Shown here: piece after piece, positions 35,688 to 44,066 of the stretch
Position numbering within the stretch: position 1 is the first letter of the stretch
Layout: each line of letters opens with the position of its first letter
DNA from: an uncultured Clostridia bacterium
GTDB lineage: Bacteria; Bacillota; Clostridia; Christensenellales; Borkfalkiaceae
Length of the DNA stretch: 48,521 nucleotides
Direction of reading: 5' to 3'
Assembly: GCA_944337235.1 (NCBI GenBank)
Contig: CALVLK010000010.1
Span: 1-48,521, forward strand
Notes under the pieces: generated by a model
What the model saw: only the letters and a program-made list of their open reading frames with translations
Told to the model about the DNA's origin: nothing
The model's database searches: none
Position numbers and translations under genes: made by a program

Positions 35688-36839
35688 ATGACGGACAAGA
35701 GCGTTGCCATACTCGATGTGCGCTCCTCTGAGATCGCCGTTTTATACGGAGAAAGGGGGGTCAATCATACCTTTGTCTTTAAGGCAAGCGATACGCAGGC
35801 CTACAGCGGGTACGAAGACGGCGCGTTCTACGACGAGAAGGAACTTTCCGAGGCGGTGCACCGCGCCGTCGCCGCCGTCGAGCAGACGTGCGGGATCAGG
35901 CTGCGCGACCTATATGTGGGCGTTCCCGGCGAATTTACGCTGGCGCTGCCCGCGGAACAGTCGGTCAGCTTTCCCAAGCGGACAAGGATCGAGCGGAAGA
36001 CGCTCGACGCCATGGCAGAGAGAGCAAGGCCGCGCGTTGAGGGATACCGCCATATCCGCACGGCGGACGTCACCTTTGTCACGGCAGACAACCGCCGCGA
36101 AAGCGACCCCGTCGGCTCGTATGCAACGGGGCTTTCGGGCGTATTTACCTATTTTTTCTGCAGCGAATATTTCGCGGAGCGCATCGAAGCGATCTTCTCC
36201 GGCACCCGCGTGGCATTGCATTTTCTGCCCACGGAGTATGCCATGTGCAGCTACCTCATCCCGCCCGAAACGCGGGACGAGTGTGCGATGCTCGCCGATG
36301 TTGGCTTTCTCTCTACGACGGTGTGCGTCGTGCTCGGCAACGGGCTGTTGGCACAGAGCACCTTCTGGGTGGGAAGGGGGCAGATCGCCGTACGGCTCAT
36401 GCAGCGCTTTTCTCTTCCTTATGACGCCGCATTGGCGCTGCTCTCCAAGGCGAACTTAAATATGAGAAAGGGCGCGAAGGACAGGGAATTTACCCATCAG
36501 GGCGCCTATTACAGCATCCCCGTCAAGGATCTGATCGAAGAGATCAAAGCGGGACTGGACGGGATCTGCGAAAAGCTGGGCGGCTTTTTGGAGGAGTGCT
36601 CGGGCAAGGAGCTCGACAATAAGCCGCTGTATGTTACGGGGGACGGGCTGGACGGCATCCGCGGGGCGCTGGAATATATGACGCAGCGGCTCGACTGCGT
36701 CTGCGAACAGATCGCGCCCGATTTGCCCTATTATAACAGACCTGCGATGAGCTCCCGCGTGTCGCTCATCGACATGGCGTACGAAGATCACCGCAAATGC
36801 GGATTCTTATATCGACTCTTAAATTTGATCGGAGGTTAA
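35688..36839 (+). CDS. ftsA: FtsA-like actin-family cell division protein
   Basis: A divergent FtsA that would link FtsZ filaments to the membrane. The 383 residues show a weak actin-ATPase layout: N-terminal SVAILDVRSSEIAVLYGE (phosphate 1), the FtsA-specific 1C region (LRDLYVGVPGEF), phosphate 2 (CAMLADVGFLSTTVCVV) and an adenosine-type motif (PLYVTGDGLDGI). The C-terminus is a hydrophobic amphipathic helix (CGFLYRLLNLIGG), the typical membrane anchor of FtsA. The motifs are more degenerate than in common FtsA, so the name depends partly on its place 6 nt before ftsZ. AGAGGGAAG precedes the ATG. Confidence 0.86.
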   Translation: MTDKSVAILDVRSSEIAVLYGERGVNHTFVFKASDTQAYSGYEDGAFYDEKELSEAVHRAVAAVEQTCGIRLRDLYVGVPGEFTLALPAEQSVSFPKRTRIERKTLDAMAERARPRVEGYRHIRTADVTFVTADNRRESDPVGSYATGLSGVFTYFFCSEYFAERIEAIFSGTRVALHFLPTEYAMCSYLIPPETRDECAMLADVGFLSTTVCVVLGNGLLAQSTFWVGRGQIAVRLMQRFSLPYDAALALLSKANLNMRKGAKDREFTHQGAYYSIPVKDLIEEIKAGLDGICEKLGGFLEECSGKELDNKPLYVTGDGLDGIRGALEYMTQRLDCVCEQIAPDLPYYNRPAMSSRVSLIDMAYEDHRKCGFLYRLLNLIGG

Positions 36840-36845
36840 GCAACT

Positions 36846-38402
36846 ATGTACAACGACAGCATGCCCTTCCTGGGCGGAAATGATATGCCTGAGCAGCCGC
36901 AGGCACAGTCCATTGAGGATACCGTTCTGACGGGGCGTGCGCGCATCCGCGTCATCGGCGTGGGCGGTGCGGGCAACAACGCCGTCAACCGCATGATCGA
37001 CGCCGGCATCACGAGCGCAAGCTATATCGCCGTCAACACCGACGCGCAGGTGCTCGCGTGCAGCAAGGCAGACTATAAGATCCAGATCGGCGCGCACCTT
37101 ACCAAGGGCCTCGGTGCGGGCGCCGATCCCGAGATCGGCAGAAACGCCGCCGAGGAGAGCAAGGAGGAACTTGTGAAGGCGGTGGAAAATACCGACCTGC
37201 TCTTCATTACGGCGGGCATGGGCGGCGGCACGGGCACGGGCGCCGCGCCCGTCATTGCAAAGATCGCAAAGGATATGAAGATCCTCACCGTTGCGGTCGT
37301 CACCGAGCCGTTTGCTTTCGAGGGTAAGCGCAGAATGGAGAACACGATGAAGGGCATCGACAATCTGAGAAAGTATGTCGATACCATCATCATCATCCCC
37401 AATGAGAAGATCGCCGACGTCGCGCCCAAGAACGCGACGATGGAAGAGGCGCTGCGCATTGCGGACGACGTGCTCAAACAGGGCATCCGCGGGATCGCGG
37501 ACCTCATCGTCACACCTGCGCTCATCAACCTCGACTTTGCAGACGTCAGAACCATTCTGAAGGACAAGGGTCTTGCCCACATGGGCGTCGGCGTGGCGAA
37601 GGGCGAAAACAGGATCGTCGAGGCGGTGCGCCTTGCGGTCAACTGCCCGCTTCTTGAAACGACCATCGAGGGCGCCACGGGCGTCATCCTCAACGTGGTG
37701 GGCGGCAACGACCTCACCTTCGACGAGGCACGCCTTGCCGCATCCCTCATCCACAGCGTGGTCGATTATTCTGCGAACATCATCTTCGGCGCCTGCATCG
37801 ACGAAAACATCAGCGACGAGGTGGAGGTCACCGTCATTGCAACGGGTTTCCCTTCGGGCGACAGAACGCTGCAGGAGGCTGCGCGCGGCGCCGGCAATGC
37901 CCGCCCCGCCATGCAGCAGGGAACGCAGCAGCGCACGCAGGCTCCCGTCCGCGAGCGCCTCACGAATGCGTCCTATAACATGCCCCAGAATCAGCGCGCG
38001 CCCCAGCAGCCCCAGCAGAATTATGCGCCGCAGCAGCCGCAGGGGGCGGGAAATTATGCGCAGAATAACGGCTATCAGCAGAACAATGGCTATCAGCAGC
38101 CGCAGCACAGTACATATTACGGGGTAGAGAACAGCCGTCAGCCCGACATCGGGCTGCGCCCGCAGCAGCCGCAGGGCTATCCTCAGAACGGGTATACCCA
38201 GAACAACGGGTATCAGCAGCCGCAGGGCTATCCGTCGGTTTATCAGCAGGGTGCTGAAAGCCGGCAGGAGGCACAGCAGAAGTATCCGCCTGCCGTCTCC
38301 CGCGACGATATCGCCGAGCCGGACGGCGAGGAGCATACCTCCGCTTCGCGCGGACAGGGCCTGCCTCCCTTCGTGCAGAAGCTGCTCGGCAAAAAGAAGT
38401 AA
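36846..38402 (+). CDS. ftsZ: Cell division GTPase FtsZ with long Gln/Asn-rich linker
   Basis: Tubulin-like GTPase that forms the Z ring. The globular domain (to ~residue 330) has VIGVGGAGNNAVNRMID, the tubulin signature GMGGGTGTGAAPVIA, the NLDFADVRTIL loop and TVIATGFPSG. Total length is 518 against ~360-400 usually: the extra part is a linker of ~165 residues rich in Gln, Asn, Pro, Tyr, Gly with repeated NNGYQQ and QPQGYP units. The C-terminal peptide LPPFVQKLLGKKK corresponds to the usual DIPPFLR-type motif that binds FtsA and other partners. Followed by a strong terminator. Confidence 0.98.
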   Translation: MYNDSMPFLGGNDMPEQPQAQSIEDTVLTGRARIRVIGVGGAGNNAVNRMIDAGITSASYIAVNTDAQVLACSKADYKIQIGAHLTKGLGAGADPEIGRNAAEESKEELVKAVENTDLLFITAGMGGGTGTGAAPVIAKIAKDMKILTVAVVTEPFAFEGKRRMENTMKGIDNLRKYVDTIIIIPNEKIADVAPKNATMEEALRIADDVLKQGIRGIADLIVTPALINLDFADVRTILKDKGLAHMGVGVAKGENRIVEAVRLAVNCPLLETTIEGATGVILNVVGGNDLTFDEARLAASLIHSVVDYSANIIFGACIDENISDEVEVTVIATGFPSGDRTLQEAARGAGNARPAMQQGTQQRTQAPVRERLTNASYNMPQNQRAPQQPQQNYAPQQPQGAGNYAQNNGYQQNNGYQQPQHSTYYGVENSRQPDIGLRPQQPQGYPQNGYTQNNGYQQPQGYPSVYQQGAESRQEAQQKYPPAVSRDDIAEPDGEEHTSASRGQGLPPFVQKLLGKKK

Positions 38403-38420
38403 AACACGACACCGATCGGC

Positions 38421-38467
38421 ACGGAAAGGCCGCCAGAACACTTTGGCGGCCTTTCCGTGTTGTTTTC
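38421..38467 (+). terminator. ftsZ terminator
   Basis: A perfect 16-bp stem (38421-38436 with 38445-38460) around GAACACTT, followed by TTGTTTT. Lies between convergent ftsZ and the lipoprotein gene. Confidence 0.93.
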
Positions 38468-38475
38468 ACGTTTTA

Positions 38476-38898
38476 TTATGCACGGTATGAGATGTAGACC
38501 GAAAGGCGGTCCGGAATGCGGCTGATGCTCAGCCACCGCTCGCCGTCGGAGAGGATCATGGCGATGGACACATAGTCCTCGCCCTCGATCTCCTCCGAGA
38601 CGCTTTCAACGATGGAAAATCCTCCCTGCAGCAGAAGGGTCATATATGTGTTGTAGTCGCTCTCGCCAACGCCGACCAGTCCCACGCTGCAATTTTCGTG
38701 CTGCGTATCCAGCATCGCCCATTCAACCGTACCGGGCGGAACGGGAAGGCCGTCCGTGTATTCGTTGCGCGGCCATACGCCCGCATCGAGCACGATCATG
38801 TTGTCCGACGCGTCTTCCGTCTGCGGGGAGCGGGGGAGAGAGCATGCCGAGAGGGCGAGTGTCAGGATGGCGATCGGAATGCACAGATATTTTTTCAT
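38476..38898 (-). CDS. Small lipoprotein of unknown function
   Basis: 140 residues with a lipoprotein signal: MKKYLCIPIAILTLALSAC, lipobox LSAC with Cys19. The mature part is acidic, without a domain I recognise; it contains VEWAMLDTQHENCSVGLVG and ends with ILSDGERWLSISRIPDRLSV, suggesting a small beta-rich fold. It follows the HAAS protein gene by 3 nt, so it is the third gene of a padR operon and probably acts at the cell surface with that system (inference). Confidence 0.8.
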   Translation of the reverse strand: MKKYLCIPIAILTLALSACSLPRSPQTEDASDNMIVLDAGVWPRNEYTDGLPVPPGTVEWAMLDTQHENCSVGLVGVGESDYNTYMTLLLQGGFSIVESVSEEIEGEDYVSIAMILSDGERWLSISRIPDRLSVYISYRA

Positions 38899-38901
38899 GC
38901 G

Positions 38902-39360
38902 TTACCTCTCTCTTTTGTGCAGGATGCGGAATACCAGCAAAATTGCGATCAGCGCCGCGATGCATCCGACAGCCAAAACGATGGGCAGGACATCGAAGCC
39001 GAGCGCGCCCGCGATCTGAATATCGATCATTGCCTCGCCCTGACCGATCGCCGCGGGCGGAACTGCGTCTGATTGTGTTGCGGCGTAGAGGGAAAGGGAA
39101 AATATGGCGATCACAAGGGCGACGAGGGCGGCGATGACCGCTCTGCGTGTGCCCGTCTTTGCGCTGTTGTCGCAGATCTGATCTGCGATCCCGTCTGCAA
39201 ATTCTTTTGGCGGGCCAAGCCGTTTGATCACCTGTTCCTCTGTTTCCCCGTTGTCCAGGGCAGAGGCAAACATCTCATTTAGATCGCGCACGACCTCCCT
39301 GCGCAGTTTGCGCGAGACACGCAGCGCCCGCCTGACCTGTCTGATGTACGTTTCCTTCAT
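38902..39360 (-). CDS. HAAS/DUF1700-type membrane protein
   Basis: 152 residues. The first ~65 form a helical HAAS-type domain (RQVRRALRVSRKLRREVVRD, then ETEEQVIKRLGPPKEFADGI), the pattern found in DUF1700-like proteins. Two transmembrane segments follow (~75-95 and ~122-145), ending LVFRILHKRER. Such proteins are nearly always encoded next to a PadR regulator, as here (4-nt overlap with padR). Thought to be part of membrane-stress or signalling modules; exact role unknown. Confidence 0.87.
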   Translation of the reverse strand: MKETYIRQVRRALRVSRKLRREVVRDLNEMFASALDNGETEEQVIKRLGPPKEFADGIADQICDNSAKTGTRRAVIAALVALVIAIFSLSLYAATQSDAVPPAAIGQGEAMIDIQIAGALGFDVLPIVLAVGCIAALIAILLVFRILHKRER

Positions 39361-39716
39361 TTTCCTTCCTCCGTCAGCCTGTAATCTGCGATATAGTCGT
39401 CGACGCAGCGTTTATAGTCCGACCAGAACGAGATCAATTCGTTCAGTACCTGCCTTCCTTGCCCGGTCAGCGCATAGTATTTTTTCAGCCCGCCGTTTGC
39501 AGCGGCCTGCGCGAGACGGCATCGGACAAAGCCCGCTTTCTGCATTCGGTACAGAATGGGATAGATCGTCCCCTCTTTCGCAAAGCCAAGTACCGACGCA
39601 CGGCTGTTCAGCTCGGTCATGATCTCGTAGCCGTACCGCTCCCTTTGCCCGATCAGGCAGAGCAGGATCATCTCCAAAGAGCCCTTTTTGAATTGTCGGA
39701 GATAGCTCGGTTCCAT
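39357..39716 (-). CDS. PadR-family transcriptional regulator
   Basis: 119-residue winged-helix repressor: MILLCLIGQRERYGYEIMTE, then FAKEGTIYPILYRMQKAGFV and KKYYALTGQGRQVLNELI are characteristic of PadR. It ends with a dimerising helix. First gene of an operon with the HAAS protein and a lipoprotein; a palindrome just after its own promoter (39738-39750) suggests autoregulation. Confidence 0.94.
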   Translation of the reverse strand: MEPSYLRQFKKGSLEMILLCLIGQRERYGYEIMTELNSRASVLGFAKEGTIYPILYRMQKAGFVRCRLAQAAANGGLKKYYALTGQGRQVLNELISFWSDYKRCVDDYIADYRLTEEGK

Positions 39717-39737
39717 TCTCTGCCGTGATCCTTCTAC

Positions 39738-39791
39738 TTAGTAATGCTAAATAGCAAGAATATTATATCCCGAACGATGGGCGGATGTCAA
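39738..39791 (-). promoter_or_regulatory. padR promoter and operator candidate
   Basis: On the minus strand TTGACA (39791-39786), 18-bp spacer, TATAAT (39767-39762). Downstream of it TTAG-TAATG-CTAA (39738-39750) forms an inverted repeat near the transcription start, a plausible PadR site. Confidence 0.8.
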
Positions 39792-39922
39792 GCGTTTTCA
39801 AAAAAATCCCCTCCGGTTGCGGAAGGGAAATGCGCGGCGCAAACATTTTTGTTCAGTTGAAAGGTCAAGCGGTGCCTGAATTTGAATTTTGATTTGACCG
39901 GAGTCGTGGCGGGTGCTGACGG

Positions 39923-39957
39923 CTGTTTCGATAACAGTGGTCCGGGGTAAATATTAT
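39923..39957 (+). promoter_or_regulatory. Possible gal operon control region
   Basis: CTGTT-TCGAT-AACAG (39923-39937) is a perfect 5-bp inverted repeat, followed by a TATTAT -10-like element (39952-39957). No good -35 is present, so this promoter may need an activator, or lie elsewhere in the 280-bp gap. Confidence 0.35.
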
Positions 39958-40008
39958 AAGGAGATCTATAACAAAAACTGTCTGTAACGGAGGGAACACA
40001 GGACTGCA

Positions 40009-41538
40009 ATGGACGGAAAACTTCTGACGGAAAAACTCATCGCCTATGCCGGGGCGCATCTCTCGCTCGACGGGGAGGACGTGATCTATCTGCGCAACAC
40101 GCTGCTTGCGCTCTTCGGGCTGGACGCGCCGCTTGCAGAGGAGGCCGACGTCGCCGACGCCGTGCATGCGGACGTGCCCGATCGGCTTTTGGAGGAGGTC
40201 GCCTGCTATGCAAAGGAGCACGGCCTGTGCGGGGAGGGCGAGGAGCAGCTGTACGCCGTCGTCATCTTTGGCATGCTCATGCCGCGGCCTTCCGAGGTCA
40301 ACCGCACCTTCCGGCGCGTCTATGCAGAACAGGGGGCGCAGGCGGCGTGCGACTATCTGTACCGCCTCTCGGTCAAGAGCGGATATGTGCAGAAGACCGC
40401 CATTGCGCGCAACCTGAAATGGACATACGACGACGGGAAGAGCGGGCTTGAGATCACCGTGAACCTCTCGAAGCCAGAGAAGAGCAATAAAGACATCGCA
40501 AAACTTCTGGCGCCGTCCACCGACCGAAAGTATCCCCTCTGCGCGCTGTGCAAGGAGAACGAGGGCTTCAAGGGAAGCGCCGCGCACCCGCCGCGCGGGA
40601 ATCTGCGCACCGTCGAACTGACGCTCGGGGGCGAGGAATGGTTCTTGCAGTATTCGCCTTATGCCTATTACGAGGAGCACTGCATTGCGATCAACAAGGC
40701 GCACACGCCCATGCACATGGACGCTGCGACGCCCGAAAAACTCTTGGACTTTGTCGATCTTCTGCCCAATTATTTTATCGGGAGCAACGCGCCCCTTCCC
40801 ATCGTGGGCGGCTCCATTCTCAATCACGAGCATTTCCAGGGCGGAAAGCACCTGATGCCCATGCACAGGGCGAAGATGGAAAGGACGTACCGGAGCGCGG
40901 AATTCCCCACGCTCTCCATCGGCATCCTGGACTGGTACAACAGCGCCGTGCGATGTTCGGGCACGGACAGGAAAGAGGTTTCGCGCTTTGCCGCCAAAGT
41001 GATCGGGGCGTGGGAAAATTTCGACTGCCCCGCATGCAACATCCTCAGCCACACGGGGGAGGTTCGGCACAACGCCTGCTCGCCCATCTGCCGCAAGGAG
41101 GGGGATAAGTACATCTTCACGATCATCCTGCGGAACAACCGCACGGACGAGCAATACCCCGACGGCATCTTCCATGTACATCCCGAGTACCTCAACATCA
41201 AGAGCGAGGGGATCGGGCTGATCGAGGCGATGGGGCTGTTTATTCTGCCGCCCCGCCTCAAACGGCAGCTGGAGGAGATCGCAAAGATCCTCTGCGGGCA
41301 GACGCAGTACAATGCCGAAGTGCTCGCCGATCCCGCGCACGACCTCTTTGTGCACAGGAACATGATACGCGAGCTGCTCGCCGCGGGCGGCGCCGCAGAT
41401 CTCGGGCAGGCAAAGGCGGCGGTGTGCGACTACGTCGGCCGCGTCTGTGCAGCCATTCTCGACAACACGGCGGTGTTCAAGCGGGACGACGCCGGAAGGG
41501 CGGGCTTTGCACAATTTATGGAAAGCATTCTGAATTAA
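40009..41538 (+). CDS. galT: UDP-glucose:hexose-1-phosphate uridylyltransferase, Gram-positive type
   Basis: Exchanges UMP between UDP-glucose and galactose-1-phosphate in the Leloir pathway. At 509 residues it belongs to the long Gram-positive GalT family, unrelated in length to the ~350-residue E. coli type. Seen: the N-terminal helical domain (DVIYLRNTLLALFGL), RNLKWTYDD, AHPPRGNLRTVEL, EHCIAINKAHTPMHMD and the active-site region SILNHEHFQGGKHLMPM. ACGGAGGGA lies 18 nt before the ATG. First gene of galT-galK-galE. Confidence 0.96.
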   Translation: MDGKLLTEKLIAYAGAHLSLDGEDVIYLRNTLLALFGLDAPLAEEADVADAVHADVPDRLLEEVACYAKEHGLCGEGEEQLYAVVIFGMLMPRPSEVNRTFRRVYAEQGAQAACDYLYRLSVKSGYVQKTAIARNLKWTYDDGKSGLEITVNLSKPEKSNKDIAKLLAPSTDRKYPLCALCKENEGFKGSAAHPPRGNLRTVELTLGGEEWFLQYSPYAYYEEHCIAINKAHTPMHMDAATPEKLLDFVDLLPNYFIGSNAPLPIVGGSILNHEHFQGGKHLMPMHRAKMERTYRSAEFPTLSIGILDWYNSAVRCSGTDRKEVSRFAAKVIGAWENFDCPACNILSHTGEVRHNACSPICRKEGDKYIFTIILRNNRTDEQYPDGIFHVHPEYLNIKSEGIGLIEAMGLFILPPRLKRQLEEIAKILCGQTQYNAEVLADPAHDLFVHRNMIRELLAAGGAADLGQAKAAVCDYVGRVCAAILDNTAVFKRDDAGRAGFAQFMESILN

Positions 41539-41556
41539 AAGGGAAGGAGAGGAATC

Positions 41557-42708
41557 ATGGATTCGATCAAGCTTTTTGAGAAAACTTTCGGCGCGTCGCC
41601 CGTGTATGACATCAGCGCGGCGGGGCGCATCAACCTCATCGGCGAACACGTCGACTATTGCGGCGGGAAGGTCATGCCCGCGTCGCTGAATCTGAAGTGC
41701 CGCGTGCTCGGGCGCCCCAACGGGACGAATGTGATCAACGTGTATGCCGACGACCTCGATGAGACGGCGCGCCTTTTCATCCCCGAGATAGAGAGCTACC
41801 GCGGCCTCAGATGGGGCAAATATCAGGCGGGCGTGGCAGATGCCCTCATCAAGGCGGGGTATCCGCTCGTGGGGTGCGATCTGCTGTACTCCTGCTCCGT
41901 CCCCTTCGGGAGCGGGCTCTCCTCCTCCGCCGCCATCGAGGTCGCCACGGCCGTCGCGCTCAACGAGATCGCTGGGAACAGCTATGACCTCAAGGAGATG
42001 GCGCTCCTCTCGCAGAAGGCGGAAAACGAGTACTGCGGCGTCAACTGCGGGATCATGGACCAGTTCGCCTCGGCAATGGGCAGGAAGGACAGGGCGATCC
42101 TGCTCGACTGCAAGACGCTTGCGTATGAATACATCCCCTTTGAGCTCGGCGACTATGAGCTGATCGTGGCAAACTGCAACAAGCCGCACGCCCTCGTCAC
42201 GAGCAAATACAACGAGCGCCGCGGCGAGGTGGAGGAGGCGCTTGCCGCCCTGAAGGGGGTGTATCCCGAAATCTCCTGCCTGGCAGAACTGACGCCCGCC
42301 ATGTTCGAGGCGGCAAAGCATGTGCTGCACGGAAAGATCCTCGACCGCGCCACGCACGTCGTCTACGAATGTGCGCGCGTGGAGCGTGCCGCCGCGGCAT
42401 TGAAGGCGGGCGATATTCAGACGCTCGCCGCGCTCATCAACGCCTCGCACGACAGCCTGGCAAAGCTCTACGAGGTGACGGGCAGGGAGCCCGACGCGCT
42501 TGCCTATGCGGCGCGGGAGACGGAGGGCTGCATCGCCTCGCGCATGATCGGCGCCGGATTCGGCGGCTGTACGATCAGCCTTGTGCAGCGGGAGCGGGCG
42601 GAGTCCTTCAAGGAAATCGTCGGGAAAAAATACCGCGACGCAGTCGGCTACGAGGCGAGTTTTTACGATACCTCGGTGGAGGACGGCGTCACAGTCAAAA
42701 AAATATAA
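41557..42708 (+). CDS. galK: Galactokinase
   Basis: Phosphorylates galactose at C1. 383 residues with the galactokinase signature GRINLIGEHVDYCGGKVMP, the GHMP ATP loop PFGSGLSSSAAIEVATAV, CGIMDQFASAMG with the catalytic Asp, and the C-terminal GAGFGGCTISLV. AAGGAGAGG precedes the ATG. 18 nt after galT and 12 nt before galE. Confidence 0.97.
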   Translation: MDSIKLFEKTFGASPVYDISAAGRINLIGEHVDYCGGKVMPASLNLKCRVLGRPNGTNVINVYADDLDETARLFIPEIESYRGLRWGKYQAGVADALIKAGYPLVGCDLLYSCSVPFGSGLSSSAAIEVATAVALNEIAGNSYDLKEMALLSQKAENEYCGVNCGIMDQFASAMGRKDRAILLDCKTLAYEYIPFELGDYELIVANCNKPHALVTSKYNERRGEVEEALAALKGVYPEISCLAELTPAMFEAAKHVLHGKILDRATHVVYECARVERAAAALKAGDIQTLAALINASHDSLAKLYEVTGREPDALAYAARETEGCIASRMIGAGFGGCTISLVQRERAESFKEIVGKKYRDAVGYEASFYDTSVEDGVTVKKI

Positions 42709-42720
42709 GGAGATCTCAGC

Positions 42721-43737
42721 ATGCAAAACATTCTCGTTACGGGCGGGGCGGGCTTCATCGGCAGCCATACGCTGGTAGAACTTCTCAACGGCGGGTACGG
42801 CGCCGTCGTAGTGGACAATCTGTGCAATGCAAACGAAATTGCGCTTCGGCGGGTGGAGGAGCTCACGGGGAAGAAGGTCGCATTTTACAATGCGGACATC
42901 CGCGACCGCGCCGCGATAGAAAAGATCTTCTCTGCACATCGGTTTGACGCCGTCATCCACTTTGCCGGGCTCAAGGCGGTGGGCGAAAGCTGCGCAAAGC
43001 CGCTCGAGTACTACGATAACAACTTATACGGCACGCTCGTGCTGCTCGAGACGATGCGCGCGCACAATGTAAAGAAGATCGTCTTCTCCTCGTCGGCGAC
43101 GGTGTACGGCACCCCCGAAACGCTGCCCCTCACCGAGGACTGCAAAACGGGCGGGACGACCAATCCGTACGGGACGAGCAAGTATTTTCAGGAGATCATG
43201 CTCACCGACCTTTACAAGGCGGATCCCGCGTGGAACGTCATTCTGCTGCGCTATTTCAACCCTGTGGGTGCGCATGCGAGCGGGCGCATCGGCGAAGACC
43301 CCAAGGGCATCCCCAACAACCTGATGCCCTACGTCGCGCAGGTGGCGAGCGGAAAGCTGAAGAAGATCAACGTGTTCGGGAACGACTATCCCACTAAGGA
43401 CGGCACGGGCGTGCGGGACTATATCCATGTGGTCGATCTTGCGCGGGGGCATCTCGCCGCGATCGAACACTGCACGGACGCAGGCGTGCACGTCTATAAC
43501 CTCGGCACGGGCGTGGGTTACAGCGTGCTCGACATGATTCATGCCTTCGAGAAAGCGTGCGGAAGATCGCTGCCGTATGAGATCTGCCCGCGCCGCGCGG
43601 GCGACATTGCGGCGTGCTATGCAGACCCCGCCAAGGCAAACCGCGAGCTCAAATGGAAGGCGGAATACGGCATCGAAGAGATGTGCCGCGACCAATGGAA
43701 CTGGCAGAAGAACAATCCGAACGGCTACGAGGGATGA
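42721..43737 (+). CDS. galE: UDP-glucose 4-epimerase
   Basis: Interconverts UDP-galactose and UDP-glucose, closing the Leloir cycle. 338 residues with the NAD loop [38 protein letters not shown] with the catalytic Ser/Thr, Tyr-Lys in [11 protein letters not shown], and [18 protein letters not shown], which is diagnostic for GalE. AAGGAG lies 8 nt before the ATG. Last gene of the gal operon. Confidence 0.97.
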   Translation: MQNILVTGGAGFIGSHTLVELLNGGYGAVVVDNLCNANEIALRRVEELTGKKVAFYNADIRDRAAIEKIFSAHRFDAVIHFAGLKAVGESCAKPLEYYDNNLYGTLVLLETMRAHNVKKIVFSSSATVYGTPETLPLTEDCKTGGTTNPYGTSKYFQEIMLTDLYKADPAWNVILLRYFNPVGAHASGRIGEDPKGIPNNLMPYVAQVASGKLKKINVFGNDYPTKDGTGVRDYIHVVDLARGHLAAIEHCTDAGVHVYNLGTGVGYSVLDMIHAFEKACGRSLPYEICPRRAGDIAACYADPAKANRELKWKAEYGIEEMCRDQWNWQKNNPNGYEG

Positions 43738-44066
43738 ATCAGGGCGGTGGTCGATCGCCGATGAACAAAGGCTCGCCTTCCGGCAAAACTGCCGGGAGAC
43801 GGATGGCGGTGCAAGATTCTTCTTGTGTTCGTGCAGATCAAACATTCGGCGAAAGAGAACAGATCCGTATGACGGGCGGGTGGAGACGAGCGATGAAGAC
43901 TGCCGTTTCGGACGTCGGGGGAGGGCTTCGCAGGATGTTGCCGCGATGAAAAATTTTTATCGGAAGGGATGCGCTGACGGGCAGAGGATCGTCTCCTTTT
44001 TGCAATGACGATAAAAGTGGGCGGCATGCCCGATCTCATCATGTATTATTTTGGGAGGAATGTTCT
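43738..44066 (+). other. Gene-free gap of ~330 bp after galE
   Basis: No gene is supported here. An ATG at 43734 overlaps the galE stop and opens a 71-codon frame to 43949 (Arg/Gly-rich, no recognisable motif, no usable ribosome binding site). A small hairpin CCGGCA-AAAC-TGCCGG (43780-43795) is present but lacks a T tail. No convincing promoter for the following flavoprotein gene is found; GGGAGG at 44053-44058 is its ribosome binding site. Confidence 0.6.

Noticed and set aside
36819-38441. Minus-strand frame of 540 codons opposite ftsZ
   Set aside because: Fully antisense to ftsZ, Leu/Arg/Asp-rich, no recognisable domain.
39729-40008. Possible riboswitch or attenuator before galT
   Set aside because: No conserved riboswitch core or terminator/antiterminator pair could be recognised; only a short inverted repeat was kept as a weak feature.
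39865-42960. Minus-strand open frame of 1031 codons opposite galT-galK-galE
   Set aside because: Product is low-complexity Val/Arg/His-rich without motifs; it mirrors the codon pattern of three clearly real genes on the plus strand. A shadow frame caused by high GC.
43734-43949. 71-codon frame starting in the galE stop codon
   Set aside because: No usable ribosome binding site, Arg/Gly-rich composition and no motif; not supported as a gene.
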